A stretch of DNA of 62,026 nt from contig NZ_JAUYGL010000196.1 in assembly GCF_030689745.1 (NCBI RefSeq), forward strand, positions 1-62,026, given 5' to 3'. The stretch is from Devosia sp. Its GTDB lineage: Bacteria > Pseudomonadota > Alphaproteobacteria > Rhizobiales > Devosiaceae. Position numbers and translations under genes: made by a program. Each line of letters opens with the position of its first letter. Within the stretch, counting starts at the first letter, position 1. Shown piece after piece: positions 18,616-26,480 of this stretch. The notes under the pieces are model-generated. The model worked only from the letters and a program-made list of their open reading frames with translations, searched no databases and was not told the origin of the DNA.

Positions 18616-18690
18616 CGGCTCCGGGGTTGGTGGAGCCTTCAGTCTTTCCGATTTTCCGCCTCATCGGTCTGGAACGATTGAGGCGGAAAA
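18616..18690. repeat. Dyad-rich intergenic region, candidate oriT or operator
   Basis: The 129-base gap before the ParA-like gene contains two perfect inverted repeats. GGCTCC/GGAGCC (18616-18636) has a 9-base loop. TTTTCCGCCTCA (18652-18663) pairs with TGAGGCGGAAAA (18679-18690) across 15 bases, and TCG/CGA inside the spacer extends the symmetry. GCCTTCAG occurs directly repeated on both sides (near 18635 and 18727). Neither stem is followed by a T-run in either direction, so a plain terminator is unlikely. Origins of transfer typically look like this, but no nic sequence was recognised. Confidence 0.5.
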
Positions 18691-18741
18691 GAGCTTGCAT
18701 ATCAGAATGTTGAAGGTGCTCGGTGGGCCTTCAGCCGCTCT

Positions 18742-20298
18742 CTAGTCGTTCGAAATCACCGAGACCTTACGGGTTTTGCGCGCAACAACCAGGTGCTGGT
18801 CGGTGCCGGCAGCGTCCGAAAGTGCGCGCAGCAACTTGTCCGGCCCGATCAGGTCGGCCATCGCCTGAGCCAAACGCCTGAGCGCCACGACGATACTGGC
18901 GTCACTGTCCGGATGGTCCCGACTGGGCCCGTCCGTGAGCACTTCGCGGAAAACATCCTGGATGTGCGGCGGCACCATCACCCTGGCCCCGGCCTGCACG
19001 CGGCCCGCGATCCTAGCGGCTTCGAATGCCAGGGCATGATCATCATGGGACCGGGACCAGAAGGTGAGCGGGTTGATGTTGCCAAGCATGGCGATCTGGA
19101 ACAGATCATCAAGGCCCAGATTGGTGTGCGGACTTTCGGCATAGGCTTCACGAATGATGATAGCGGCCAGTTCCGGCGGTTCGCGCTCGGCGCGATCGTA
19201 CGCCACCACGATCCTTTCGGCATGGGCGAGGGCGCGCGAGAGGATTTTTACCGGCGCCAGTTCACCATCCAGAGGAATAGCATTGAGATTGCGGATCTTG
19301 GGGTGGCCGGCATATTTGGCTTTGGCCCAGTGTTCGACCTGTTCGACATTGTCGAATTCGGTCCAGACGACAAGGTGCCCAGTCCCGATGTCGCGCAGAT
19401 GTGCGCCCGTGCGCGGCAAAGCCTTCTGCAGTTCGTCCCGGGCGCGGGTCCGATCTCCCAGCAATGCACGCAGGCCGCAATCGGCCAGGATGGCCTGTAC
19501 AGCGAGACCCGCGCGAAGCCGGTCGACGATCTTGCGTGGCGGGTAGGCGCCTGGCGTCTCTTTACGCCCCTGAATGGGAACGAGCAGGAGGTCATCTCCA
19601 GACACTGGACCCACACCACCAACCATCGGGGTTGGGAGAAAGGTCGCGGCCGGGAGGGTAAGCCCAAGCTGGCCGGTCGGGCCGATGCACTCCTGCCGTT
19701 CCTGCAACTTTACACGCTGCCGAGCGCCCTCATGGCGGCGCTGACCCTCACGCGTGCGACCGCGCCCTTTCGCTTCCGCCGCCTGGGTCTTTTCGGCCAC
19801 CTTGCCTTCGGCGCGCCGGACCCGCTCCCACAATCCCGGCAATTCGGCGGTCAATCCGATCAGTGCCCGATCAAAGTTTTCCATCTTCAGCACCAGGCGT
19901 TCAGCCTCACCCCCGATTACCAGAACCGGCATGCCGTCATAACTGAGGAGCAACCCGGCCTTGGGGGGAGCGATGCGACCACTTGCGATATCTTCGGGCT
20001 GCACATCGACGACATTGCTGGCCGCAACATGGAACTGGCCCGCCAATTTCGGGTCCGCCAGCAGATCGGCCAGCACCATCAGCTTGCCCCCAATCTCGCC
20101 GACAGCATGCACCATCAGTTCCGGGCCGCTGGCGCCGCCACGGGCAAGGTTGACCGGGAACAGGTCAGGCAAATGACCTGTCGCTTCGAAGCGCGTGGCG
20201 AGACGCGCCACGATGTCGGTGATGACCACCAGCCGCCCGGCCGCAGGCGCGCAGTTGACGATGAGGTGCCAGAGCATTTCAGCGTTCATTGTTTCCAT
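18742..20298 (-). CDS. Large unrecognised protein of the transfer region
   Basis: I do not recognise this 518-residue soluble protein. It has an alpha/beta-looking N-terminal part (1-160), a strongly charged, low-complexity linker at about 165-205 (rich in Arg, Lys, Gln and Glu), and a mostly helical C-terminal half. No Walker, HUH or membrane motif is visible. It starts inside the 3' end of the 167-residue gene upstream (20-base overlap) and lies between that gene and the ParA-like gene, all on the minus strand, so a role in mobilisation or its control is likely. Its length and complete frame argue that it is a real gene. Confidence 0.6.
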   Translation of the reverse strand: METMNAEMLWHLIVNCAPAAGRLVVITDIVARLATRFEATGHLPDLFPVNLARGGASGPELMVHAVGEIGGKLMVLADLLADPKLAGQFHVAASNVVDVQPEDIASGRIAPPKAGLLLSYDGMPVLVIGGEAERLVLKMENFDRALIGLTAELPGLWERVRRAEGKVAEKTQAAEAKGRGRTREGQRRHEGARQRVKLQERQECIGPTGQLGLTLPAATFLPTPMVGGVGPVSGDDLLLVPIQGRKETPGAYPPRKIVDRLRAGLAVQAILADCGLRALLGDRTRARDELQKALPRTGAHLRDIGTGHLVVWTEFDNVEQVEHWAKAKYAGHPKIRNLNAIPLDGELAPVKILSRALAHAERIVVAYDRAEREPPELAAIIIREAYAESPHTNLGLDDLFQIAMLGNINPLTFWSRSHDDHALAFEAARIAGRVQAGARVMVPPHIQDVFREVLTDGPSRDHPDSDASIVVALRRLAQAMADLIGPDKLLRALSDAAGTDQHLVVARKTRKVSVISND

Positions 20299-20782
20299 TC
20301 CTTTGTTTTGCTGCGCGGTTCATGAATGACCGGATCGCAGAATTGGTTGGTGTTGAGGTCTGCTCCGTCGGGCGGGTACCCGACGCCTGTTCAGGGTCGC
20401 GCTGCACCTTCTGTGTCGAAGAGGCAGGCCTGGGGCGGGCGGGCGACGAGGGCGGTTGCCACGGAGGTTTTGGCGGTCGGGCGCCAATAGCCGGCGGTGG
20501 CTCGACCGCATTGCCCGGGGGTTGCTGGTGAACCTTGCGCCGCTGCCGCGAATAGACGGCGCTCAGGTGCCCCCGTGCCAGCGGCCGCCCATCGTCACGG
20601 GTGACACTCGCGCGCCGCAGAAGTTCGATGATCTGGTGCCAGGACAATCCGCGCGCCAGCGCCGTTGAAAACCAGCCGAGGTGCTGGCCAACGGCGATGT
20701 CGAACGAAATCCGCCCTGCCGGTCCCACCAGGGTCCGGGCAAATGCTGCAGCGCCGTTCTTGAGTTCGGTGTCTTGGTCCAT
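20279..20782 (-). CDS. Mobilisation accessory protein, unknown family
   Basis: A 167-residue protein. The first 80 residues look folded and include a helix-turn-helix-like stretch (GLSWHQIIELLRRASV) ending in DDGRPLARGHLSAVYSRQ; similar N-terminal blocks occur in small genes of alphaproteobacterial transfer regions. Residues 85-150 are a proline/serine-rich, probably disordered linker and the last 20 are basic. It overlaps the large downstream gene by 20 bases. A DNA-binding relaxosome or regulatory role is plausible but not shown. Confidence 0.55.
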   Translation of the reverse strand: MDQDTELKNGAAAFARTLVGPAGRISFDIAVGQHLGWFSTALARGLSWHQIIELLRRASVTRDDGRPLARGHLSAVYSRQRRKVHQQPPGNAVEPPPAIGARPPKPPWQPPSSPARPRPASSTQKVQRDPEQASGTRPTEQTSTPTNSAIRSFMNRAAKQRNGNNER

Positions 20783-20902
20783 GATCTGACGTCGTCGACT
20801 GGCTGAGGCGTGAAGCCTAGATGGGCCAGAGGCCCTTGGGCGTGGCAGGATTGAATGGAAAAGCGTGTTGCAGGCCAGTTGGTTAGGTCGCGGAGGCCTC
20901 GG

Positions 20903-20930
20903 ACGGCCAGGGCACGAAGTGCCCGGCCGC
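20903..20930. repeat. Strong inverted repeat below the 179-residue gene
   Basis: GGGCAC/GTGCCC around a 3-base loop, extended after one bulged base by CGGCC/GGCCG, giving about 11 paired bases. It lies downstream of the minus-strand gene ending at 20969 and upstream of the gene starting at 20782. No T-run follows on either strand, so it may be a transcription-attenuating hairpin or a protein-binding dyad. Confidence 0.4.
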
Positions 20931-20968
20931 CCGAGATTACCACCCAGATCGGATCGGCTCGCTCGTTG

Positions 20969-21508
20969 CTACCGCGCCATCGGAGCGAAGTGGCCGGCAA
21001 CAAAGCCCCGCAGCCAGGAAGCGGTTTCGCGTTCCACCTTCTGGTCATCCTGAGGATCATAGGGCTTGAAAAGAGGCCGCCAGCTCACCTGGGGCAAACC
21101 GGACGGGCCAGCGGAGCGCACCAGGTATTCGGTGCGGGCGATGACGACGTCCATGTGAAGGCTGCTGGTATCTTCGGCGCCGTCGAAATCAATGGCGGCT
21201 CCAAGCACGGCGGAAGCGACGCATTCGAAGCCGGCGTCATTCAGTTCCGGGCCGATGGCCATCCGGCACAAAGGATACTCGACGGCCGCGACCTCTTCGG
21301 CACTGACCGCAACGTACTCGATGTGCTCGCTTGCCGTGCCGAGCCTGGCATCGCGCGCTTCCTGGCTGGCATACGCCTCTGCGCGGAACTCGGTCCCCAT
21401 GACGATCATGTAGTCGTCATAGCGGGGATCGTCTTCCTGGATCGGCGTATCCAGAAGCGACGCGTACTTCGCGAGAATGTTCTCGCGGCAAAAACTGAAA
21501 TTGACCAT
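20969..21508 (-). CDS. Acidic soluble protein of unknown function
   Basis: I do not recognise this 179-residue acidic protein. The start at 21508 (MVNFSFCRENILAKY) is chosen because a near-perfect AAGGAGG lies 7 bases upstream; the frame also opens at 21565. No membrane segment, signal peptide or known motif is visible. Upstream, between the two possible starts and the repressor gene, lies a 20-base sequence that is repeated at the repressor's own promoter, so this gene is probably under the same repressor. An early-expressed anti-restriction or regulatory protein would fit, but this is speculation. Confidence 0.6.
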   Translation of the reverse strand: MVNFSFCRENILAKYASLLDTPIQEDDPRYDDYMIVMGTEFRAEAYASQEARDARLGTASEHIEYVAVSAEEVAAVEYPLCRMAIGPELNDAGFECVASAVLGAAIDFDGAEDTSSLHMDVVIARTEYLVRSAGPSGLPQVSWRPLFKPYDPQDDQKVERETASWLRGFVAGHFAPMAR

Positions 21509-21576
21509 CTCGGCCTCCTTGTCGATGCCACCCATTGGCATTGACCGCTTCATAGGCCGAAACAAAATCTTCTACG

Positions 21577-21596
21577 TCTGAATTGATCTAACACGG
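21577..21596 (-). promoter_or_regulatory. Operator-like repeat, copy 1
   Basis: TCTGAATTGATCTAACACGG on the plus strand, matching the copy at 22429-22448 in 18 of 20 positions and in the same orientation relative to the downstream minus-strand gene. It lies 69-88 bases before the chosen start of the gene at 21508. Two near-identical 20-mers in front of a phage-type repressor and its neighbour are best explained as binding sites of that repressor, possibly overlapping the promoters. Confidence 0.6.
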
Positions 21597-21606
21597 TAAA
21601 CAGAAG

Positions 21607-22404
21607 CTAAAGGCCGATCTCTTCGATAGGCTCGCCGGCGAACACGACGCGATGGATTCCCTCGATGCTGTCGCGGGCAAAGCGGGTTTCGATGCTGGGA
21701 GAAATCTGCCGGACGATAACCTCATCGGCGCTTTCATGCACCAATTGGCGGATATAGGCGATGATCGTGTCGCGATAATTCACGCGCCCTTTGACCAGGA
21801 TCGACACATAGTCCTTGGGGCGAGCTATGGCGCTCTTGTGGGCGTAGGCCAGCTCACCCGGTTCGTAGCGCGGGGACATGGTCGTGTCGGAGATGGCGAC
21901 GGCATAAAGCCCGTTCGACTGCACCTTGATCGGCAGGGTGAGGTGGTAGAGGGGGAAGCTCTCGACAATGCTGCCGCCATCAAAGCGACCGCCCGATCGA
22001 TATACAGGAAACCTGCCCAGTTCCTCGGCTTTTTTGATCTCCGCACGCGACGCCGCCTGGTCCGCAAGATGCCTGGCAATGGCGTCAAGGTCAGCGGCGG
22101 CGTCCGGACTGAGTTCCGGCTCGGCGGGAGCGTATTCTGGTTGCCATCCAACCTCTGTCTTGATCCGATCAATTTCGGCCTCGGACGGCTGGGTTCCTGT
22201 CTGCAGGTAGGCCTGCGTCGTTAGTAGAGCCCTTGCCAGGCGACCATAATTGCCCGCGTGCAACGTGAGTTTCTTGCCCCGCAAGAGATCTGACACAAAC
22301 GTGGCGTTGAAGCGCCCGCGCCGGGCGATGTCTGCTTGGGATAGACCCAACTCGGCCATGCGTGCGGCGACCCGTCCGGCAAGCGTGGATATGTCCGATT
22401 CCAT
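21607..22404 (-). CDS. XRE/S24-type repressor with altered catalytic serine
   Basis: A 265-residue cI/LexA-like regulator. A helix-turn-helix occupies about residues 8-45 (LSQADIARRGRFNATFVSDL) and an S24 LexA-like domain follows from about 133. In active S24 peptidases a serine precedes Met-x-Pro; here the text is ISDTTMSPRYEPGELAYA, so threonine (T175) stands in that place. The protein is therefore likely to bind DNA without RecA-stimulated self-cleavage, or to be released in another way. It probably represses itself and the gene below through the repeated 20-base sites. It divides the element into a minus-strand transfer arm and a plus-strand arm. Confidence 0.85.
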   Translation of the reverse strand: MESDISTLAGRVAARMAELGLSQADIARRGRFNATFVSDLLRGKKLTLHAGNYGRLARALLTTQAYLQTGTQPSEAEIDRIKTEVGWQPEYAPAEPELSPDAAADLDAIARHLADQAASRAEIKKAEELGRFPVYRSGGRFDGGSIVESFPLYHLTLPIKVQSNGLYAVAISDTTMSPRYEPGELAYAHKSAIARPKDYVSILVKGRVNYRDTIIAYIRQLVHESADEVIVRQISPSIETRFARDSIEGIHRVVFAGEPIEEIGL

Positions 22405-22428
22405 GATCGATCTCGAAAACCGTATATA

Positions 22429-22448
22429 TCTGAATTAATCTAACATGG
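22429..22448 (-). promoter_or_regulatory. Operator-like repeat, copy 2
   Basis: TCTGAATTAATCTAACATGG on the plus strand, 25-44 bases upstream of the repressor start codon, next to an AT-rich stretch (GTATATATC) that could be a -10 region. It is also upstream of the divergent DUF932 gene, so one site could control both arms of the element. Confidence 0.6.
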
Positions 22449-22533
22449 CTCGATGGGCGGCGATACCCCGCCTCGGCGAGGTCCTTCCTCCCTTTTGGGT
22501 CTGTGGAGGGAGAGGGCGGTCTCCAGGAAATGA

Positions 22534-22569
22534 CGGGTTGAGGGCGAGAGAGAGTTCTCCGCCGGCCCG
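22534..22569 (+). promoter_or_regulatory. Nested-hairpin 5' leader of the DUF932 gene
   Basis: CGGG (22534-22537) pairs with CCCG (22566-22569) and encloses a second hairpin, GGCG-GAG/CTC-CGCC with one bulged base. The surrounding text (TGACGGGT ... AGAGAG ... CTCC ... GGCCCG ... GGAG) recurs at 23840-23886 before the ParB gene. Two genes sharing a structured leader with the ribosome binding site right after it suggests post-transcriptional control. Confidence 0.45.
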
Positions 22570-22583
22570 CTTGGAGAAATACA

Positions 22584-23777
22584 ATGAGCAGTGTGGAAGT
22601 TCTGGATGCGGTTCATCGAAAACATGTCGGCTATCGTGTCGATGTCAGCCGGGGGGAGCGGATCGGGCGAGTGAGCTCGGAATGGTTCAACCGGCCCGAC
22701 GACCAGCGCTATCTGTCCTTGTCCGAACTCTATGCCTCCGTTCGGGAACGGGCCGAGCGAAGCCGGACGCGCACGGTTGACAGTGCGGCGATCCGGGTTG
22801 AGGCCCGCAGCGACAATCCTGAACACATGGCGTTGATGCTGCCGGGCGCGGATAGTCCTGCGGCGCCGACGCACTGGAGTTTTGGACAGTTATCCAGCTT
22901 GGTCGGCGCGCCCGCCGCCTATCTGCGGCAATTGCCAGCACCGCTAGCCGCGATCAATCTGCAGTATGGCCTCAGCAGTCATCGTGCCGAACAAATCAAA
23001 ACGCTCGAAACTACGGATGGCCGGGTCGAACTACGGGCCGTGACCGGGCCCGATTATGGCCGCATCTATGACCACGAGCTGGTGGAAGCGGTACAGAAGA
23101 TTGCAGGCAACGGCACCGGTGACACCAGATGGAAGGTGCCCGGCGTGCTGGATTGGTCGAGCGGCATCTACAATCCCGATGTGGATATCGCCAAGGATAC
23201 GACCACGCTTTATGCCTCCGATCGTGATGTCTTCCTGTTCCTGGTCGATGACCGCAACCCCATCGAGGCCGGGCGGCTGCCCAATGGTGAGCCGGACCTG
23301 TTCTTCCGCGGCTTCTATTGCTGGAACTCTGAGGTCGGCGCCAAAACCTTGGGCATGGCCAGCTTTTACCTCCGGGCGGTCTGCCAGAACCGCAATTTGT
23401 GGGGCGTGGAGGATTTTCAGGAGATCACCATCCGTCATTCCAAATATGCCGCTTCCCGTTTTGCCCACGAAGCCGCCCCGGCGCTGACGCGCTTCGCCAA
23501 TTCCTCGCCCCTGGCCTTCGTCAATGGCATCAAGTCGGCGCGGCAGCAGATCGTGGCCCGCACGGACGAGGACCGCAGCGAGTTCCTGCGCGCGCGCGGC
23601 TTTTCCAGAGCCGAGACGGCAAAGGTCATCGAGACGGTCTTCGTCAAAGAAGGCCGCAAGCCCGAATCCATTTTCGATTTCGTCCAGGGCATTACCCGCA
23701 TGGCCCGAGACAAGCCGCATCAGGATGTCCGGCTCGATCTCGAAGGCAAGGCCAAGAAACTGCTCGATCGGGTGTGA
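22584..23777 (+). CDS. DUF932 family protein
   Basis: A 397-residue protein of the DUF932 family that is common on alphaproteobacterial plasmids, ICEs and phages; its biochemical role is unknown. Family-typical text includes LRAVTGPDYGRIYDHELVEAV, DRDVFLFLVDDRNPIE, FFRGFYCWNSEVG and FYLRAVCQNRNLWG. It is the first gene of the plus-strand arm, diverging from the repressor. It is preceded by a structured leader and a GGAG ribosome binding site, and followed by a hairpin terminator before the ParB gene. Confidence 0.85.
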   Translation: MSSVEVLDAVHRKHVGYRVDVSRGERIGRVSSEWFNRPDDQRYLSLSELYASVRERAERSRTRTVDSAAIRVEARSDNPEHMALMLPGADSPAAPTHWSFGQLSSLVGAPAAYLRQLPAPLAAINLQYGLSSHRAEQIKTLETTDGRVELRAVTGPDYGRIYDHELVEAVQKIAGNGTGDTRWKVPGVLDWSSGIYNPDVDIAKDTTTLYASDRDVFLFLVDDRNPIEAGRLPNGEPDLFFRGFYCWNSEVGAKTLGMASFYLRAVCQNRNLWGVEDFQEITIRHSKYAASRFAHEAAPALTRFANSSPLAFVNGIKSARQQIVARTDEDRSEFLRARGFSRAETAKVIETVFVKEGRKPESIFDFVQGITRMARDKPHQDVRLDLEGKAKKLLDRV

Positions 23778-23800
23778 ACATCCCGAATCCCGAGATTGCG

Positions 23801-23831
23801 GCGCCGTCCTCAGAGCTAGAGGGCGGCGCCC
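23801..23831 (+). terminator. Intrinsic terminator after the DUF932 gene
   Basis: A 12-bp stem, GGCGCCGTCCTC against GAGGGCGGCGCC (one G-T wobble), with a 7-base loop, followed by CTTTG. It lies 24 bases after the DUF932 stop and before the leader of the ParB gene. The T-run is short, so termination may be partial. Confidence 0.6.
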
Positions 23832-23841
23832 TTTGTCGTGA

Positions 23842-23881
23842 CGGGTCGACAGGTCGGGAGAGAGGCTCCCGGCGGCCCGTT
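23842..23881 (+). promoter_or_regulatory. Nested-hairpin 5' leader of the ParB gene
   Basis: ACGGG (23842-23846) pairs with CCCGT (23877-23881), enclosing GGGAG (23857-23861) paired with CTCCC (23867-23871). It resembles in sequence and layout the leader at 22534-22569, and the start codon follows within 15 bases. Confidence 0.45.
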
Positions 23882-23895
23882 ACGGAGTATGATCC

Positions 23896-25977
23896 ATGTC
23901 CACGACCCCCAAGAAAAAGCCCGCGATCGCTCTCAGCACCTCGCGGGACATTCCTCTCGACAAGCTCGTGTTGAGCCAGGCCAATGTCCGCAAGAACAAG
24001 GCCGGTGTTTCCATTGAGGAACTGGCCGAAGATATTGCCCGGCGCGGCCTGCTGCAGGGCCTGAGCGTCCGGCCCGTCATGGACGAGACCGGTGCCGAAA
24101 CCGGTATGTATGAAGTCCCGGCCGGTGGCCGCCGCTTCCGGGCGCTCGAACGGCTGGTCAAGCAAAGGCGCCTGGCGAAGGATGCGCTGATCCCTTGCCT
24201 GGTTCGGGAGGGTGGCATCGCCGAAGAAGATTCCCTGGCTGAAAATGTGCACCGCGAGGCGCTGCATCCGCTCGACCAATTTCGTGCCTTTCTGACGCTG
24301 CGGGAGAAAGGCCAGAGCGCGGAAGAAATCGCCGCCGCGTTCTTTGTTTCACTCAATGTGGTCAAGCAGCGGCTCAAGCTCGCCGCCGTCTCGCCGGTCC
24401 TGCTCAACGCTTATGCCGAGGACGCCGTGTCCCTCGACCAGCTAATGGCCTTCACGGTCACCGGTGATCATGGGAGGCAGGAGGAGGTCTTCGAGCGCGT
24501 GAAGTCATCTTACGACAAGACGCCATATTCGATCCGGCGCATGCTGACCGAAGGTGCCGTGCGGGCCTCGGACAAGCGGGCACAGTTCGTTGGTGTTGGT
24601 GCCTATATCAAAGCCGGTGGGACTGTGCTGCGGGACTTGTTCGAATCCGACGACGGCGGCTGGCTGCAGGACGCGTCTCTGCTCGATCGGCTCGTCGTCG
24701 AAAAACTCCAGGAATGCGCTGAGCCGATCGCGGCCGAAGGCTGGAAATGGGTGCAGGTGGCGGCGGACTTTCCCTATGGCCATAGCTATGGCCTTCGTCG
24801 CATCCATGGCGAGACCGTTCCGCTGACGGCAGAGGAAGAAGCTGCCCGGGCCGCTCTCCAGGGTGAATACGATCAGTTGGTCGCCCAATACGAGGACGGC
24901 GGAGACGACCTGCCTGACGAGGTGGACCAGCGCTTGGCCGAACTCGAAACGGCGCTCGCTGGTTTCGAGGATCGTCCGATGCAATACGATCCCGAGGAGA
25001 TTGCCCTGGCCGGCGCTTTCATCAGCATTGCCGGTGACGGCCGTCTGCGCATCGAAAGTGGTTACGTCCGACCCGAGGATGAGCCCGGAACGGACCGCGC
25101 TGATAATGCCGGCGGTGAGACTGGGCTGGAAAACCAGGCGGCCTCTGCCGCTGCCATGGCTGCGATCCCGGAGGCCACGGACACCGAGGACGATGAGGGG
25201 CTCGCGCCGATCTCGGACAAGCTGCTCGCCGAGCTGACGGCACATCGTACGCTCGGCCTGCGCTATGCTCTTGGCGCCTGCCCCGACGTCGCCTTGCTTG
25301 CAACACTCCACGCCCTGGTACTGAAGGCATTCTATCGCAACGCCCCGGAAACCTGCCTCGAGCTTGACCTGCGCAGCAGCAGTTTCGGCGGTGCCGGTGT
25401 CGGCCTGCAGGACAGTGCCGCCGCCGAAGTCATTCGCGCCCGGCATGATGGTTGGAGCAAGACGTTGCCGGAAGACGCGGGGGACCTTTGGGACGCCCTG
25501 GGCGAGTGGGATGCCGATAGCCGGTCAGCGCTGTTCGCTCATGCCGTCAGTCTGTCCGTCAATGCCGTGTACGAAACCTGGAACCGCCGGCCCGGCGTGT
25601 TTGCTCATGCCGACTGCGTGTCCCAGGCGGTAGAGCTCGACATGACCAAACTCTGGGCACCGACCGCGGCGAACTATCTCGGCCGGGTAACCAAGGGCCG
25701 GATTCTGCAGGCCGTTGTAGAGGCCAAGGGCCAGCGCGCCGCCGACCGCATAGCTCATCTCAAGAAAGGTGATATGGCGGCCGAAGCCGAAACCTTGCTC
25801 GCCGGATCCGACTGGCTGCCTGACGTGCTCCGCCCTGCGGGTGACAGCGGGGCCGCGGATCCGGTGCTGCAGAGTGCCGGCGACAGTGCCGGCCAGCTGG
25901 AGGCCGCGGACGATAGCGACCTCGATGAACCGGTCGAGAATGATGGCCGCACGGTCCATCCAGTTGCTGCCGAGTAA
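23896..25977 (+). CDS. ParB/Spo0J-type nuclease-fold protein
   Basis: A 693-residue protein. The N-terminal 120 residues form a ParB N-terminal domain (IPLDKLVLSQANVRKNK, MYEVPAGGRRFRALERL, EDSLAENVHREALHPLDQF) followed by a helix-turn-helix region (AEEIAAAFFVSLNVVKQRLKL). The rest is a long, partly acidic C-terminal region without recognised motifs. ParB-like proteins of this large type are found on plasmids and ICEs in the same gene neighbourhood (DUF932, DUF2493, DUF736), where they may act in maintenance or transcription control, not classic partition. There is no adjacent parA. Confidence 0.88.
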   Translation: MSTTPKKKPAIALSTSRDIPLDKLVLSQANVRKNKAGVSIEELAEDIARRGLLQGLSVRPVMDETGAETGMYEVPAGGRRFRALERLVKQRRLAKDALIPCLVREGGIAEEDSLAENVHREALHPLDQFRAFLTLREKGQSAEEIAAAFFVSLNVVKQRLKLAAVSPVLLNAYAEDAVSLDQLMAFTVTGDHGRQEEVFERVKSSYDKTPYSIRRMLTEGAVRASDKRAQFVGVGAYIKAGGTVLRDLFESDDGGWLQDASLLDRLVVEKLQECAEPIAAEGWKWVQVAADFPYGHSYGLRRIHGETVPLTAEEEAARAALQGEYDQLVAQYEDGGDDLPDEVDQRLAELETALAGFEDRPMQYDPEEIALAGAFISIAGDGRLRIESGYVRPEDEPGTDRADNAGGETGLENQAASAAAMAAIPEATDTEDDEGLAPISDKLLAELTAHRTLGLRYALGACPDVALLATLHALVLKAFYRNAPETCLELDLRSSSFGGAGVGLQDSAAAEVIRARHDGWSKTLPEDAGDLWDALGEWDADSRSALFAHAVSLSVNAVYETWNRRPGVFAHADCVSQAVELDMTKLWAPTAANYLGRVTKGRILQAVVEAKGQRAADRIAHLKKGDMAAEAETLLAGSDWLPDVLRPAGDSGAADPVLQSAGDSAGQLEAADDSDLDEPVENDGRTVHPVAAE

Positions 25978-26024
25978 CCATCCATCCGCGGGGCGGCCTC
26001 GGCCGTCCCGCTCCTCTTTTCCCG

Positions 26025-26046
26025 CCCGGCCGTCGTGCCGGGTTTT
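26025..26046 (+). terminator. Intrinsic terminator between ParB and the next gene
   Basis: CCCGGC/GCCGGG with a 6-base loop followed by TTTT. It ends only about 8 bases before the ribosome binding site of the next gene, so it may act as an attenuator for that gene as much as a terminator for ParB. Confidence 0.6.
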
Positions 26047-26063
26047 CGCATTTGGAGGGCCAG

Positions 26064-26480
26064 ATGGCCGACAACTTGACACTCTTTGCAACCGAACTCG
26101 ATGTGCGCACACCAGAAAACCTGCTTCGCGCCCGGCAAATTTATGAGGAAACCCCGGAGCACTCGGACAATGGGGCCGCGTTCCGGGATGGCTTTGATCT
26201 CAATGTGGACGAACAGGCCAGCGAATGCCGCCTGCGGATTTCTGCCTCGCCCTCCGGCGATACCGGGGTGGTGATCCGCTTTGTCCGGCGCTGTGCGCAG
26301 GAATTCGGGCTCACCGGGCCTTGGGGTTTCGAATGGGCGCATGTCTGCTCCAAACCCATGCTGCACAGCTTCGGCGGCGGCGCTCTTGTTCTTGACCTCA
26401 CCACCGGCGATACCCTGGCCTGGAATGACACTCATGGCTGGTTAGCCCGTCAATTGGCTAAGGCAGGCCGGACGTCATGA
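26064..26480 (+). CDS. Conserved-looking protein of unknown function
   Basis: I do not recognise this 138-residue soluble protein (MADNLTLFATELDVRTPEN). The start at 26064 has GGAGGG 7 bases upstream. It has two cysteines, no membrane segment and no known motif. It overlaps the degraded small gene that follows by 4 bases (ATGA), so it belongs to a translationally coupled set that ends with the Toprim gene. Confidence 0.6.
   Translation: MADNLTLFATELDVRTPENLLRARQIYEETPEHSDNGAAFRDGFDLNVDEQASECRLRISASPSGDTGVVIRFVRRCAQEFGLTGPWGFEWAHVCSKPMLHSFGGGALVLDLTTGDTLAWNDTHGWLARQLAKAGRTS

Noticed and set aside
18793..20325. 510-residue plus-strand open frame opposite the unrecognised 518-residue gene
   Set aside because: Both strands are open here. 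I kept the minus strand because it overlaps its neighbours as operon genes do and has a balanced composition, whereas the plus frame is rich in Arg, His, Gln and Cys like other shadows.
23896..25977. ParB plus the ParA-like ATPase as a classic partition operon
   Set aside because: The two genes are 5 kb apart, on opposite strands, and the ATPase sits in a transfer-gene set; the ParB protein is also far larger than plasmid partition ParB.
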